From NCBI GenBank assembly GCA_947313825.1, contig CAMZNJ010000066.1, positions 1-32,310 of the forward strand: a DNA stretch of 32,310 nucleotides, given 5' to 3'. Each line of letters starts with the position of its first letter. The first letter of the stretch is position 1. This document shows positions 7,712 to 17,759 of the stretch, piece after piece. The DNA is from an uncultured Deferribacteraceae bacterium (lineage in GTDB: Bacteria > Chrysiogenota > Deferribacteres > CAMZNJ01). The translations under genes and the position numbers were made by a program. Under the pieces are notes generated by a model, which saw only the letters and a program-made list of their open reading frames with translations, did not search any database and was not told the DNA's origin.

Positions 7712-9369
7712 TATTTTTTACCTCTAAAATTTGCACGGTGAACATATTTATTGACAAATACTTGTTGCAATATGGAAATGAAGTTACTTACTGTGTAGTA
7801 AAGTGTTAGCCCTGAGGGGAACTGTATCAGAAACCCGATGAACACAAGGGGTAGCACAAGCATTATCCGTCTCTGAGTTTTGTCCATGGTTGAGGGGGTA
7901 ATTAGTTGTTGAACGAACATCAGCAAGCCCATGGCAACAGGTAGTATGTAGAATTTGTCGTAAAGGGCAAGGTTGTCTATCCAGAAGATAAACGGTGCTC
8001 CGTACAAGTCCACCGATGTGCTAAGTAGTTTAAACAGTGCGATAAATATGGGGATTGTGAGCAGAATGGGCAAGCAACCACTAATGGGGTTAACACCTTT
8101 CTTTTTGTACAGCTCCATACTTTTTATCTTGTACGTTTCGGGATCATCTTTATAACGCTCCTTCAACTTCACAATTTCAGGCTGAATGGTTTGCATCTTA
8201 GCAATGGACTTGAGCCCCTTGAGGGATAAGGGGAACATGATAATACGTACGGCGATGGTGAGTAGAATAATCGCCCAACCGTAGTTGCCCACTAGGCTGA
8301 AGAAGAATTCTAGAATGTAGTACATGGGTATGGCGAGGAATGCTGCCCAGCCGAAGTTAATCGCCTTGCTGAGTGTGGAGTCCAGTCCTTTGAGCAGGCT
8401 GTAGTTTTTTGGACCAATGAAGAGGTGGTAGTCGAGTTGGGCAGTACCGCTAGCATCGAACTCCACTTTTTTGTTGAGGTTGACTAAAACCCTATCACCG
8501 TCGAAAGCACCGTATGCTTGGAACGTGCCTGTATCGAAGCCCTCTTTGAGGTATGGTGCGAAGAGGAAGAAGTTGGCATTGTATCCGCCCCATACTGGGT
8601 TTTCGATATCGTAAACCTTCTTGACGCTCTCCTCTTTTTTCTTGGTGTAGTCTTTGTTTGAGCCCATGGATACTCTGTTTATTCCGGATCGGATAGGTTC
8701 GAGTCCGGTGCCGAACCCCGGTCCAACGAGGATTTCGAATGTCATGGGTGCAGATGTTGCCGAGCGTGATGGTGTGCCGTCTCTGCCTAGGGGGACGATG
8801 GCTGCTGATACGTTCACGGAGTAGCTGTCTTTCTGCAGTGAGTATGTTTTTGTGATTTTGTATTCGTCGCCAGTGGCAGAGCATGTAATGGACGGTGTTT
8901 CGCTAGTGATGTAGTTGATACCGCAAACGTAGCCGCTGTCGTAGTCGAATCGTAGTTTGAGGTAGTCTTCTAGTCCGTTTTCGTTGAAGAAGGGTATTTT
9001 TTGTCCGTCGTTGATGGGTGTAATTTTTGCGGAGTAGATGTTCCCTGTGTGTTTGTTGATGTTTAGTGTTAGGTGTGAGTTTGAGATGGTTATTTTGCTG
9101 TCGTTGTTTAGTGGTTCGCTGTAGAGTTGCAACCCTTTCTGCAGGTGGTCAACAAGCTCGCCGGTGTCGGTGGATGGTATTTCGCGAACAGCCATGGTTT
9201 TGGTGTTTGTGTTGGTTTGTTGTTGTGTATTGTTGATTGTTGTTGTGTTGTTGGAAGTGTTTGCTGTTGCTGGTACGGGTGGATTAACATAGTTCATGTA
9301 TGCTTGAAACCCGATGAGTATGGCAATACTTGCTCCAATGGCTAAGCCTATGCGTAATTTATCGTTCAT
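7711..9369 (-). CDS. yidC: Membrane protein insertase YidC/Oxa1, long diderm type
   Basis: YidC inserts and folds inner-membrane proteins alone or with SecYEG. TM1 is at residues 6-25. A periplasmic P1-type beta-sandwich domain covers about 75-330, and the five-TM insertase core runs about 345-545. The conserved Arg of the hydrophilic groove is Arg 375 (LTIAVRIIMFP), and NPISGCLPILLTIP begins near 427. The large periplasmic domain separates this from the short YidC/SpoIIIJ lipoproteins of monoderms and is the best clue to a diderm envelope. An Asn/Thr/Gln-rich linker follows TM1 (about 36-58). AGAGGA lies seven bases before the ATG. It is 44 bases after yidD and touches jag. Confidence 0.96.
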   Translation of the reverse strand: MNDKLRIGLAIGASIAILIGFQAYMNYVNPPVPATANTSNNTTTINNTQQQTNTNTKTMAVREIPSTDTGELVDHLQKGLQLYSEPLNNDSKITISNSHLTLNINKHTGNIYSAKITPINDGQKIPFFNENGLEDYLKLRFDYDSGYVCGINYITSETPSITCSATGDEYKITKTYSLQKDSYSVNVSAAIVPLGRDGTPSRSATSAPMTFEILVGPGFGTGLEPIRSGINRVSMGSNKDYTKKKEESVKKVYDIENPVWGGYNANFFLFAPYLKEGFDTGTFQAYGAFDGDRVLVNLNKKVEFDASGTAQLDYHLFIGPKNYSLLKGLDSTLSKAINFGWAAFLAIPMYYILEFFFSLVGNYGWAIILLTIAVRIIMFPLSLKGLKSIAKMQTIQPEIVKLKERYKDDPETYKIKSMELYKKKGVNPISGCLPILLTIPIFIALFKLLSTSVDLYGAPFIFWIDNLALYDKFYILPVAMGLLMFVQQLITPSTMDKTQRRIMLVLPLVFIGFLIQFPSGLTLYYTVSNFISILQQVFVNKYVHRANFRGKK

Positions 9370-9413
9370 TTGAGTTCCTCTCAGCTAAGTTCGATTCGTC
9401 TTCCTTGTTGCCC

Positions 9414-9710
9414 CTAGCTATTGTTGTCGTCAAGCTTTGCCCTATCTTTCGGATCAACAGGATCGTACCCACCAGGGGAGAATGGGTTGCACCTAAGGAT
9501 GCGGTAAAGCCCTTTGAGTATTCCTAGTATGAGCCCCTTTCGTTGAATAGATTCCATCATGTATGACGAGCATGTGGGGTAGTATCGACAGTTGTTCCCC
9601 AGTAGTGGCGACAGTATTTTGGCGTAAATGCGTATTGCGTTTATTGCCAAGGATTTGCCTAGGTTGTTGACTACGACCAGTCCCTTGAGGGGTAGCAATA
9701 GTATTTTCAT
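9414..9710 (-). CDS. yidD: Membrane protein insertion efficiency factor YidD
   Basis: YidD is a small membrane-associated protein that assists YidC-dependent insertion. The 98-residue protein carries the family block [14 protein letters not shown] followed by [18 protein letters not shown]. An amphipathic N-terminal region precedes it. I start it at the ATG at 9710, which has AAGGAG seven bases upstream. A longer in-frame reading runs back through the tandem array 9733-9927 and would add about 48 Arg/Thr/Asp-rich residues with no family character. It lies in the conserved rpmH-rnpA-yidD-yidC-jag order. Confidence 0.93.
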   Translation of the reverse strand: MKILLLPLKGLVVVNNLGKSLAINAIRIYAKILSPLLGNNCRYYPTCSSYMMESIQRKGLILGILKGLYRILRCNPFSPGGYDPVDPKDRAKLDDNNS

Positions 9711-9732
9711 CGGCGGCTCCTTGGTTGTACCT

Positions 9733-9927
9733 GTTGCGTATCGTCTGTTGCGTATCGTCCGTTGCGTATCGTCCGTTGCGTATCGTCCGTTGCGTATCGT
9801 CCATGCGTCGTCCGTGCCCCGTCTCTTGCGTGTCGTCTGTTTCGTAGCGCCCATGCTTCGTCTGTTGCGTATCGTCCGTGCCTCGTCTGTTGCGTATCGT
9901 CCGTTGCGTATCGTCCGTTGCGTTTGC
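9733..9927. repeat. 14-bp tandem array between yidD and rnpA
   Basis: The unit GTTGCGTATCGTCC (14 bp) occurs in perfect or near-perfect form about eight times. Degenerate copies of 11-14 bp occupy the centre (about 9803-9880). The array begins within a few bases of the rnpA stop codon and ends just before the yidD ribosome site, filling nearly the whole 222-base spacer. In related operons this junction is usually short or overlapping. Because 14 is not a multiple of three, copy changes here would shift any upstream-extended yidD frame, which supports the array being non-coding. Confidence 0.92.
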
Positions 9928-9932
9928 TTGCA

Positions 9933-10484
9933 CTACAAGTGTTCTTCGCCATGGTTTCGCTTAATTCGTTCGCTAATTTCTGCAAAGTCTCTGTGCATGT
10001 CGTCAAAGCTTGTGTGCGTCTCTATTATACGCTTGTGTGCAATAATAATTATTTTCGTTCCCACAGGCATGGTGGCACGGTTTAGTCGGTAGATGTGCCT
10101 CATTTGTCGTTTTATTCGGTTACGTGTATTAGCACGTTTGTGCACTTTTTTGCTTACGACAAAAGCCACTTTGCGAAATTTTGCCACGTTGTGTAGTTCG
10201 GCAATTATGGCGTCGTCCTGTGGTGCTGAACTATTTTGTATGGTTCCGGCTAGTCCCATATTTTGCAGTGTTTTGATGTAGGACGCTCGGTTGTAGCCAA
10301 AGAATTGATCATGCCTAGGATGATTAGTTGGCACAACCTCTGTGGCGTGGCAAACTGTGAACAGGCATGTGAAGTATTTTCCGTAAACTTTATTTTGTTT
10401 AAAAACGTGTTGTATTTCCGATTTCAGGCGTAACCTTTCTACTCGCGGGAATATGCCTGTTTTAGTATGTTCAACGGTATTCAC
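9933..10484 (-). CDS. rnpA: Ribonuclease P protein component with internal insertion
   Basis: RnpA binds the catalytic RNase P RNA and helps mature the 5' ends of tRNAs. The N-terminus has the family pattern (FPRVERLRLKSEIQHVFKQ), and the signature helix VSKKVHKRANTRNRIKRQMR is intact at about residues 114-133. Length is 183 residues against 110-130 usual. About 50 extra residues (about 52-105, beginning after FTVCHATE) separate the first strands from the FRKVAFVVSKK strand. The start is GTG, itself part of a run of ATTGTGAG-like repeats; no convincing ribosome site is seen nearby, so the exact start is uncertain. It is 319 bases downstream of rpmH, an unusually long gap filled with repeats. 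Confidence 0.9.
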   Translation of the reverse strand: MNTVEHTKTGIFPRVERLRLKSEIQHVFKQNKVYGKYFTCLFTVCHATEVVPTNHPRHDQFFGYNRASYIKTLQNMGLAGTIQNSSAPQDDAIIAELHNVAKFRKVAFVVSKKVHKRANTRNRIKRQMRHIYRLNRATMPVGTKIIIIAHKRIIETHTSFDDMHRDFAEISERIKRNHGEEHL

Positions 10485-10572
10485 AATAACTCACAGGTGC
10501 CTCACAATGCTCACAATGCTCACAATAGCTCACAGGTGCCTCACAATATTCACAATAGCTCACAGGTGATAC
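10484..10572. repeat. TCACAATG-type repeats at the rnpA start
   Basis: Words CTCACAATG, CTCACAATA and CTCACAGGTG recur, and an 18-base block (CACAATAGCTCACAGGTG) appears twice. On the minus strand each CACAAT word reads ATTGTG, and the proposed rnpA start codon is the GTG of the last copy. The translation start therefore sits at the edge of a repeat array. Confidence 0.75.
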
Positions 10573-10584
10573 GACTAAAGCTGA

Positions 10585-10788
10585 CCAGCATGGCTCTTCG
10601 GGTAGCACTTGCCACGGGTAGCACTTACCACGGGTAGCACTCGCCACGGGTAACACTTACCACGGATAACACTTACCACGGATAACACTTACCACGGGTA
10701 GCACTTGCCACGGGTAGCACTTGCCACGGGTAGCACTCGCCAACCGTAACGCTAGCTCTAACGATAGCCGTAACGCCAGCATGGCTCT
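10585..10788. repeat. 16-bp tandem array flanked by 13-bp direct repeats
   Basis: Nine consecutive copies of a 16-bp unit (consensus GGGTAGCACTTGCCAC with G/A variants) fill 10600-10743 between rnpA and rpmH. The same 13-mer, CCAGCATGGCTCT, stands on both sides at 10585-10597 and 10776-10788. The flanking copies make the segment look like a discrete duplicated or inserted block, but no transposase or terminal inverted repeats are seen. Confidence 0.9.
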
Positions 10789-10803
10789 GCTTCAGTGGTG
10801 CTG

Positions 10804-10947
10804 TTAAGCTGAAAGGCGTTTACGTCCTTTTGCCCTACGTCTGTTGATGATGGTGATGCCTGATTTTGTTTTCATCCTTGCACGAAACCCTTGTTTGCGT
10901 TTCTTTTTCAGGTTTTTTGCGTTATGCATAGTGTTCTGTCTGCCCAT
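10804..10947 (-). CDS. rpmH: 50S ribosomal protein L34
   Basis: This short gene encodes 47 residues of the small basic large-subunit protein L34. The core [11 protein letters not shown] and the end [13 protein letters not shown] are typical. The N-terminus is unusual: instead of the common MKRT(Y/F)QP it reads [18 protein letters not shown]. An alternative start at the internal Met 7 (MHNAKNL) would shorten it, but the ATG at 10947 has GGAGG nine bases upstream, so I use that. It is the first gene after the promoter at 11035-11064. Confidence 0.95.
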   Translation of the reverse strand: MGRQNTMHNAKNLKKKRKQGFRARMKTKSGITIINRRRAKGRKRLSA

Positions 10948-11034
10948 TGAATTAGACCTCCGTTAATACGCCAATGCGTTTGTTTGTTGTTATGTTTTCC
11001 CTGTATTTTTCGGTTGTTGCAACACAGATTAATT

Positions 11035-11064
11035 ATAATACACGAACTAAGGGAGTTCTGTCAA
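11035..11064 (-). promoter_or_regulatory. Sigma70-type promoter of the rpmH operon
   Basis: On the minus strand TTGACA (11064-11059), an 18-base spacer and TATTAT (11040-11035) stand 87 bases before the rpmH start. The -35 is a perfect consensus. It is the only strong promoter seen upstream of the nine-gene left block. Confidence 0.75.
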
Positions 11065-11090
11065 TACTTAGTATGACCCTCCGCAATATT

Positions 11091-11155
11091 CGCCACAGCC
11101 ACAGCCACCACCACAGCCACCACAGCCACCACCACAGCAGCAACAGCCACAGCAC
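11091..11155. repeat. CCACAG-type low-complexity array
   Basis: Repeated CCACAG and CCACCA words, with CAGCAA near the end, lie between the rpmH promoter and the terminator of the amidohydrolase gene. The units are 6 and 9 bp. No open reading frame of credible character uses it. Confidence 0.85.
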
Positions 11156-11165
11156 CTTACGACGC

Positions 11166-11195
11166 AAAAAGGGGGCAGCCTCAACAGCCACCCCC
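11166..11195 (-). terminator. Intrinsic terminator of the amidohydrolase gene
   Basis: On the minus strand GGGGGTGGC and GCTGCCCCC pair (nine positions, two of them G-T wobbles) around a 7-base loop, followed directly by TTTTT. It lies 30 bases beyond the amidohydrolase stop codon and separates that gene from the rpmH promoter. Confidence 0.75.
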
Positions 11196-11224
11196 TTGTT
11201 TACGCAATCAGTATTGTCCTTTCT

Positions 11225-13117
11225 TTAGTGAGAGGCTTTTGGTGCTCCTGTTGCCTTGGGTTGCACTATTTTTGTATTTTGTGCGGTTATCATGGCTTGT
11301 TTGTCGGCGTCAGAGAGCCCTTTGTGGTCGATGGGGTAAAGTTCCCCTTCAAACATTGTTCCCCATATTTCTATGTCTTTAATCTTTTGGGTATCAACGG
11401 TGTAGGGATCCTCTTCTAAAATAGTGAGGTCGGCCATCTTGCCAGCAAGGATTGAGCCGATACTACTTTCACGCCCCATAATCCATGCGGCATCGATTGT
11501 TACTGCTCTCAACGCTCTGTCCACACTAATTTTCTCTGAAACAAGGTTTTTGTTACCATTAATGGTAATGCGATTTACTGCTGCTCCCATGAGTGTGAGT
11601 GGGCTGAGGGGAGCCATTGGTGCGTCGGAGTGTAGTGCGTAAGTGATTCCGTACCTGTCTAGGGAGCCGAGGGCAACCATCTTGCGGGCACGGTCTTCCC
11701 CGAGCCAGTATTCAGCATAAATATCGCTGAGAATGTACTGATAGTACGGGTTTGCGGACACAACAATACCTAACTCTTTCATCTCTCTCGCTTGTGTTTC
11801 TGTTGCATAGGCGAAGTGTTCGAGTACGGTTCTGTGGTCTGAGCGGGGTTTCTGTTTCTGCATCTCCCTCACCATTTCGGTGAGTGCGTCAGCACTTTTG
11901 TCTCCGTTGGTGTGAGCGTGTATTTGGTAGTCTTGGTTCCAGAAAAATTCACCCCAGCTGTAAGTTATATCTAGTGGCGACATCCAAACACCTTCGTGTC
12001 CATCGATGTATCCGGGGTAGTTAAACTGCGACAATCCTGAGTAGATGGCACCGTCTAGCATTAGTTTGAAGTGGTTGTCGAACTGTACACGACGACTATT
12101 CTCACTACGCCACATCTCTATTTCGGCAAGGGCTTGCTCTGGTGTTCTGTTCCTTACTATGAAGTCGGTAACAAGTGGTGTCAGGATAATACGCGATGGC
12201 ACTTCGTTACCTTCGGCAACACTGCGTATTACTTCTATTTCGTGATTCGGATCGCCAATAACACCAACACCCATATCGAGCACAGTGGTTACGCCAGCCA
12301 AGTGAACCATCTCAAAAAAGTTGCCCAACCCTTCGCGGAATCTATCTTCACGGGCAAGAAACGTCATCTTGGCAATGATACTCTTGAAGCCAAATTCGTA
12401 GGCGTGTCCCTCTTCCCAGTTTGCTTCATGGGAGCTAAAGTCGGCTTCAGTGATGTTGAGCATATCAAAGGCTGCAGTGTTCCCTACAATTTCGTGGAAG
12501 GAGCGGTGCCACAGCATAACAGGTGTGTTGGGGAACATTTCGTCCAAATCAGCACGCACAATATCACCATGCCACAACTGATGGTAACCCCATGTAACGA
12601 AAGGCACGTCGCTGTTAGTTTTTTCGTACTCAGCAACAAGCTCTTTCAAACGTGCCTTGTAAGCCTCAGGAGTTGTTGCTCCAGGGAAGAAGCCTGTGGG
12701 CAACGTCCAGTCGTCGGGGGCGATGAACGGGAACAGTGTGAGGGTCGCGGGCAGGGAGGGGTGCACGTGGGGATCGATGAACCCCGGCGTAACGATTTTG
12801 TCTTGCAAGGTGTAGTCAACGGTTACATCTTTGCCCTTTGTCCAACTTTGCAGGGAGTCCAAGGATCCAACAGCAACAATTTTCCCGCCAGCAACAGCAA
12901 CAGCAGTGGCAACGGGGATGGATGGTTCCATGGTGATAATTTTTTTGGCAACGTAAACTGTTATGGGCTCCGTTACACTTTCGCTCTTCGTTGCCCACTC
13001 TGTCAGAGCAGAGCTAGCTTCTTCGCCACTGTTATTAGTCTTGCTGTTGCTTGAGCAAGCAACAAGGCTGGCACTCACCACAAGGGCAAGCATAATCATA
13101 CTTAGTTTCTTCATCAT
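11225..13117 (-). CDS. Lipoprotein amidohydrolase of the YtcJ/amidohydrolase-3 group
   Basis: This is a 630-residue metal-dependent hydrolase predicted to be anchored outside the inner membrane. The N-terminus is a lipoprotein signal, with lipobox LVAC and the lipidated Cys at 21, followed by a Ser/Asn/Thr linker. The metal motif HVH stands at 117-119 (GFIDPHVHPS). Further ligands expected for the family are visible as QIHAHTNGD, TVLEHFAYATE and YALHSDAPMAP. The family includes exoenzyme-like amidases acting on varied substrates, and nothing here fixes the substrate. The start ATGATG has AAGGAGAG seven to eight bases upstream. It is monocistronic: its own promoter (13169-13196), a palindrome in the leader and a terminator frame it. 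It interrupts an otherwise housekeeping region, which could mean later acquisition. Confidence 0.87.
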   Translation of the reverse strand: MMKKLSMIMLALVVSASLVACSSNSKTNNSGEEASSALTEWATKSESVTEPITVYVAKKIITMEPSIPVATAVAVAGGKIVAVGSLDSLQSWTKGKDVTVDYTLQDKIVTPGFIDPHVHPSLPATLTLFPFIAPDDWTLPTGFFPGATTPEAYKARLKELVAEYEKTNSDVPFVTWGYHQLWHGDIVRADLDEMFPNTPVMLWHRSFHEIVGNTAAFDMLNITEADFSSHEANWEEGHAYEFGFKSIIAKMTFLAREDRFREGLGNFFEMVHLAGVTTVLDMGVGVIGDPNHEIEVIRSVAEGNEVPSRIILTPLVTDFIVRNRTPEQALAEIEMWRSENSRRVQFDNHFKLMLDGAIYSGLSQFNYPGYIDGHEGVWMSPLDITYSWGEFFWNQDYQIHAHTNGDKSADALTEMVREMQKQKPRSDHRTVLEHFAYATETQAREMKELGIVVSANPYYQYILSDIYAEYWLGEDRARKMVALGSLDRYGITYALHSDAPMAPLSPLTLMGAAVNRITINGNKNLVSEKISVDRALRAVTIDAAWIMGRESSIGSILAGKMADLTILEEDPYTVDTQKIKDIEIWGTMFEGELYPIDHKGLSDADKQAMITAQNTKIVQPKATGAPKASH

Positions 13118-13133
13118 TATTTATCTCTCCTTA

Positions 13134-13150
13134 ACCTACAATCTGTAGGT
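13134..13150. promoter_or_regulatory. 17-bp palindrome in the amidohydrolase leader
   Basis: ACCTACA-ATC-TGTAGGT is a perfect inverted repeat with 7-base arms, placed between the predicted -10 box and the ribosome site. Position and symmetry fit an operator for a dimeric repressor, or a short leader hairpin. No cognate regulator is obvious beside it. Confidence 0.55.
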
Positions 13151-13168
13151 AATTGTTTCGTAGTTATA

Positions 13169-13196
13169 ATTATATATCTAAAGGGGGAAATTCCAA
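13169..13196 (-). promoter_or_regulatory. Promoter of the amidohydrolase gene
   Basis: On the minus strand TTGGAA (13196-13191), a 16-base spacer and a perfect TATAAT (13174-13169) precede the gene by about 50 bases. Confidence 0.6.
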
Positions 13197-13312
13197 GGCT
13201 TGAATAACCTAAAATAAGGGGGAGTCCTTGTAGAGGTTTTCGCAAATGGCAATAAAATTCGTTAAACACAAGGCTAAACAATACCTTGGCGTTTGTCAAC
13301 TAAATTAAAAAA

Positions 13313-13389
13313 TATTCATTTGTGAAATGTTCATTTGTGAAATGTTCACTTGTGAAATATTCACTTGTGAAATGTTCACTTGTGCGAAA
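13313..13389. repeat. 15-bp tandem array downstream of smpB
   Basis: Five copies of TRTTCAYTTGTGAAA (the last one 17 bp) begin four bases beyond the smpB stop. Across each junction the sequence reads GTGAAATATTCAC or GTGAAATGTTCAC, so every boundary is a near-perfect palindrome with GTGAA and TTCAC arms. The array could therefore act as clustered protein sites or fold as RNA. Confidence 0.88.
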
Positions 13390-13392
13390 TTT

Positions 13393-13848
13393 CTACCTAC
13401 TGCTCTGCTTAATATACGTTTGTGCTTCACGTTTCAGTGTACGTTCTTTCATCGTCTGACGTTTGTCATGGAGTTTTTTCCCCTTCCCCAAAGCTATCTC
13501 AACCTTGACCAAGCCTGCTTTGAAGTACGCTTTGAGTGGTACAACTGTGAGTCCTTTTTCCCGTACTGAGCGTTCCAGCTTGAGTATCTCTTTTTTATTC
13601 AGGAGGAGTTTGCGTGTTGCACGGGGATCGAGTATGGTAATCTGTTCGAAAGCGTAAGGTGCGATGTGTGCGTTTATCAGAAATACTTCAGATTTAATGA
13701 TGCGTACATGGGATTCAACGAGGGATATGCCGTTGCTACGAATGGACTTCACCTCACTCCCCTTAAGCAGAATACCAGCCTCATACGTGTCCAGTATTTC
13801 ATACTCAAAGCGCGCTTTTTTATTGCTACTAATAGTCATGGTTTTCAT
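13393..13848 (-). CDS. smpB: SsrA-binding protein SmpB
   Basis: SmpB binds tmRNA and brings it to stalled ribosomes in trans-translation. The 151 residues contain the family landmarks: NKKARFEYEILDTYEAGI at the start, GSEVKSIR, HIAPY, the RKLLLNKKEI strand and the basic tail GKGKKLHDKRQTMKER. The ATG at 13848 has AGGAGAGG about six bases upstream. It is the last gene of the gatC-gatA-gatB-der-pcrA-smpB run, 50 bases after pcrA. No ssrA (tmRNA) gene was recognised nearby. Confidence 0.96.
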   Translation of the reverse strand: MKTMTISSNKKARFEYEILDTYEAGILLKGSEVKSIRSNGISLVESHVRIIKSEVFLINAHIAPYAFEQITILDPRATRKLLLNKKEILKLERSVREKGLTVVPLKAYFKAGLVKVEIALGKGKKLHDKRQTMKERTLKREAQTYIKQSSR

Positions 13849-13898
13849 GCACCCTCTCCTGCTATGATTTTCACGGGGCTGTGTCTATGTTTATGCCC

Positions 13899-16271
<2,373 letters not shown>

Positions 16272-16358
16272 ACTTGCATCCCCTGCCCCGCGGTTCTCAC
16301 CATAAATGTTGCCCGCAACCGCAAACGTAACTGCAGGTTTGTGTTGAGCCCATAACTT

Positions 16359-17714
16359 TTACGAACGCTCTTTGCTTGCACGTTGACGCAAGAGTAGCCT
16401 AATGGGCACAGCGTCAAATTTGAAAGCGTCTCGTATTTCGTTGGTTAGGAACCGGTGGTACGAGAAGTGAACAAGTTCGGGGAAGTTGACGAATAGTGCG
16501 AAAGTTGGTGGTTTTGAGGCAACTTGTGTGGCGTAGTAGAATTTTAGTCGTCTGTTGTTGTTGAGAATCGGTGGTTGGTGTTTCATTAGTGCGTGCTGTA
16601 GGAGCTCGTTCACTTTGTTTGTTTCGATACGTTTGGTGTATATTTTGTGTAGTTTGTTGATTTCGGGGAACACCTTGAATATGTTACTTTTGGTGAGTGC
16701 GGACGTGAATATTACAGGTGGGTTGTGCAGGAATTTGAGGTGGTAGCGAATATCTTCAACCAGCTCTTTGCGTGCATCTTTTTCGCCCTTTGTGAGATCC
16801 CATTTATTGACCACAATGACCACAGGTCGACCAGCTTCCCAAGCGTCAGCAATAATTTTGATATCCCTCGACGTGAGTCCTTCCGAGCCGTCAATTACGC
16901 AAATGGCAATGTCTGCGAGCTCCATGGCATCCATGCTACGGTAGTAACTGAACCTGTCCACAGCATCGCGAAACATTATCGATTTTTTACGAATACCGGC
17001 GGTATCGATGAGTGTGTAGTCGGTATCGTTAACGTTAAACGCTGTGAACACAGCATCGCGAGTGGTGCCAGCTTGTGGCGTAACAATGGATCGATCTTGG
17101 TTGAGCCATGCGTTAAACAGTGATGATTTGCCAACGTTGGGTTTCCCCACAATGGATATTTTGATGGAGTCGTTGTCTAGGAATGAGCGTAAGTCTTCGT
17201 CAACATTGGCGGATTTTTCGTTGTAGTCGTCGATGAGGGGGAGGATTTTGTCCAGCATTTCGTCGATGTTGCGACCGTGGGACGCCGATATGGTTGTGTA
17301 TTCGTCAACACCTAGTGTGTAGAATTCCACAGCGTCGTTTTCCCGTTGTTGGTTGTCCACCTTGTTGACCACCAGCATGAACTCACGCCCTTGCATGCGT
17401 AACTCCCTGACAACGATTTCGTCTAATGGGTGCAGCCCTTCGATGGCATCCACTAGGACAATGATGAAGTCAGCTTCCACGATAGCGTTTGCGAACTGTT
17501 TGCGTGTTTCTTCTCGAATGACGGTGTCGCCAAGGTCAAACCCTGCTGTGTCTATGACGCGGAATGTTCGCCCTAGCCATGTGGAGGTGAATTCGATGTT
17601 GTCGCGGGTTACCCCCGGTCTGTCCTCCACGATGGCTATGCGTCTGCCAGCTAGCCTGTTGAATAGTGTGGATTTCCCCACGTTTGGGCGTCCGATGATA
17701 CCTATAGTGAACAT
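16359..17714 (-). CDS. der: Ribosome-associated GTPase Der (EngA)
   Basis: Der is an essential double-GTPase for 50S subunit maturation. The first G domain has GRPNVGKST at 8-16, DTAGF and NKVD. The second begins near residue 184 with GKPNVGKSS, then DTAGIRKKS and NKWDL. A KH-like C-terminal domain ends with PIRLLLRQR, a typical Der ending. Length (451) is normal for the family. The ATG at 17714 has only a weak ribosome site (AAGG about 13 bases upstream). The 219-base gap from gatB is filled by a repeat array. Confidence 0.96.
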   Translation of the reverse strand: MFTIGIIGRPNVGKSTLFNRLAGRRIAIVEDRPGVTRDNIEFTSTWLGRTFRVIDTAGFDLGDTVIREETRKQFANAIVEADFIIVLVDAIEGLHPLDEIVVRELRMQGREFMLVVNKVDNQQRENDAVEFYTLGVDEYTTISASHGRNIDEMLDKILPLIDDYNEKSANVDEDLRSFLDNDSIKISIVGKPNVGKSSLFNAWLNQDRSIVTPQAGTTRDAVFTAFNVNDTDYTLIDTAGIRKKSIMFRDAVDRFSYYRSMDAMELADIAICVIDGSEGLTSRDIKIIADAWEAGRPVVIVVNKWDLTKGEKDARKELVEDIRYHLKFLHNPPVIFTSALTKSNIFKVFPEINKLHKIYTKRIETNKVNELLQHALMKHQPPILNNNRRLKFYYATQVASKPPTFALFVNFPELVHFSYHRFLTNEIRDAFKFDAVPIRLLLRQRASKERS

Positions 17715-17759
17715 AGTTTGGTTACAACCTTAATTTTTATAACGCGTCAGCCGTGGTGA

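Noticed and set aside
9710-9854. N-terminal extension of YidD through the 14-bp array
   Set aside because: The extension has no family similarity, and a good ribosome site precedes the ATG at 9710.
10600-10743. CRISPR-like array
   Set aside because: The 16-bp units are contiguous with no spacers, and no cas genes are in the window.
10585-10788. Insertion sequence between the 13-bp direct repeats
   Set aside because: No transposase, no terminal inverted repeats, and the interior is almost all tandem array; kept only as a finding about the direct repeats.
12071-13054. A 327-residue open frame opposite the amidohydrolase
   Set aside because: Antisense shadow of a well-supported gene, with no recognisable domain.
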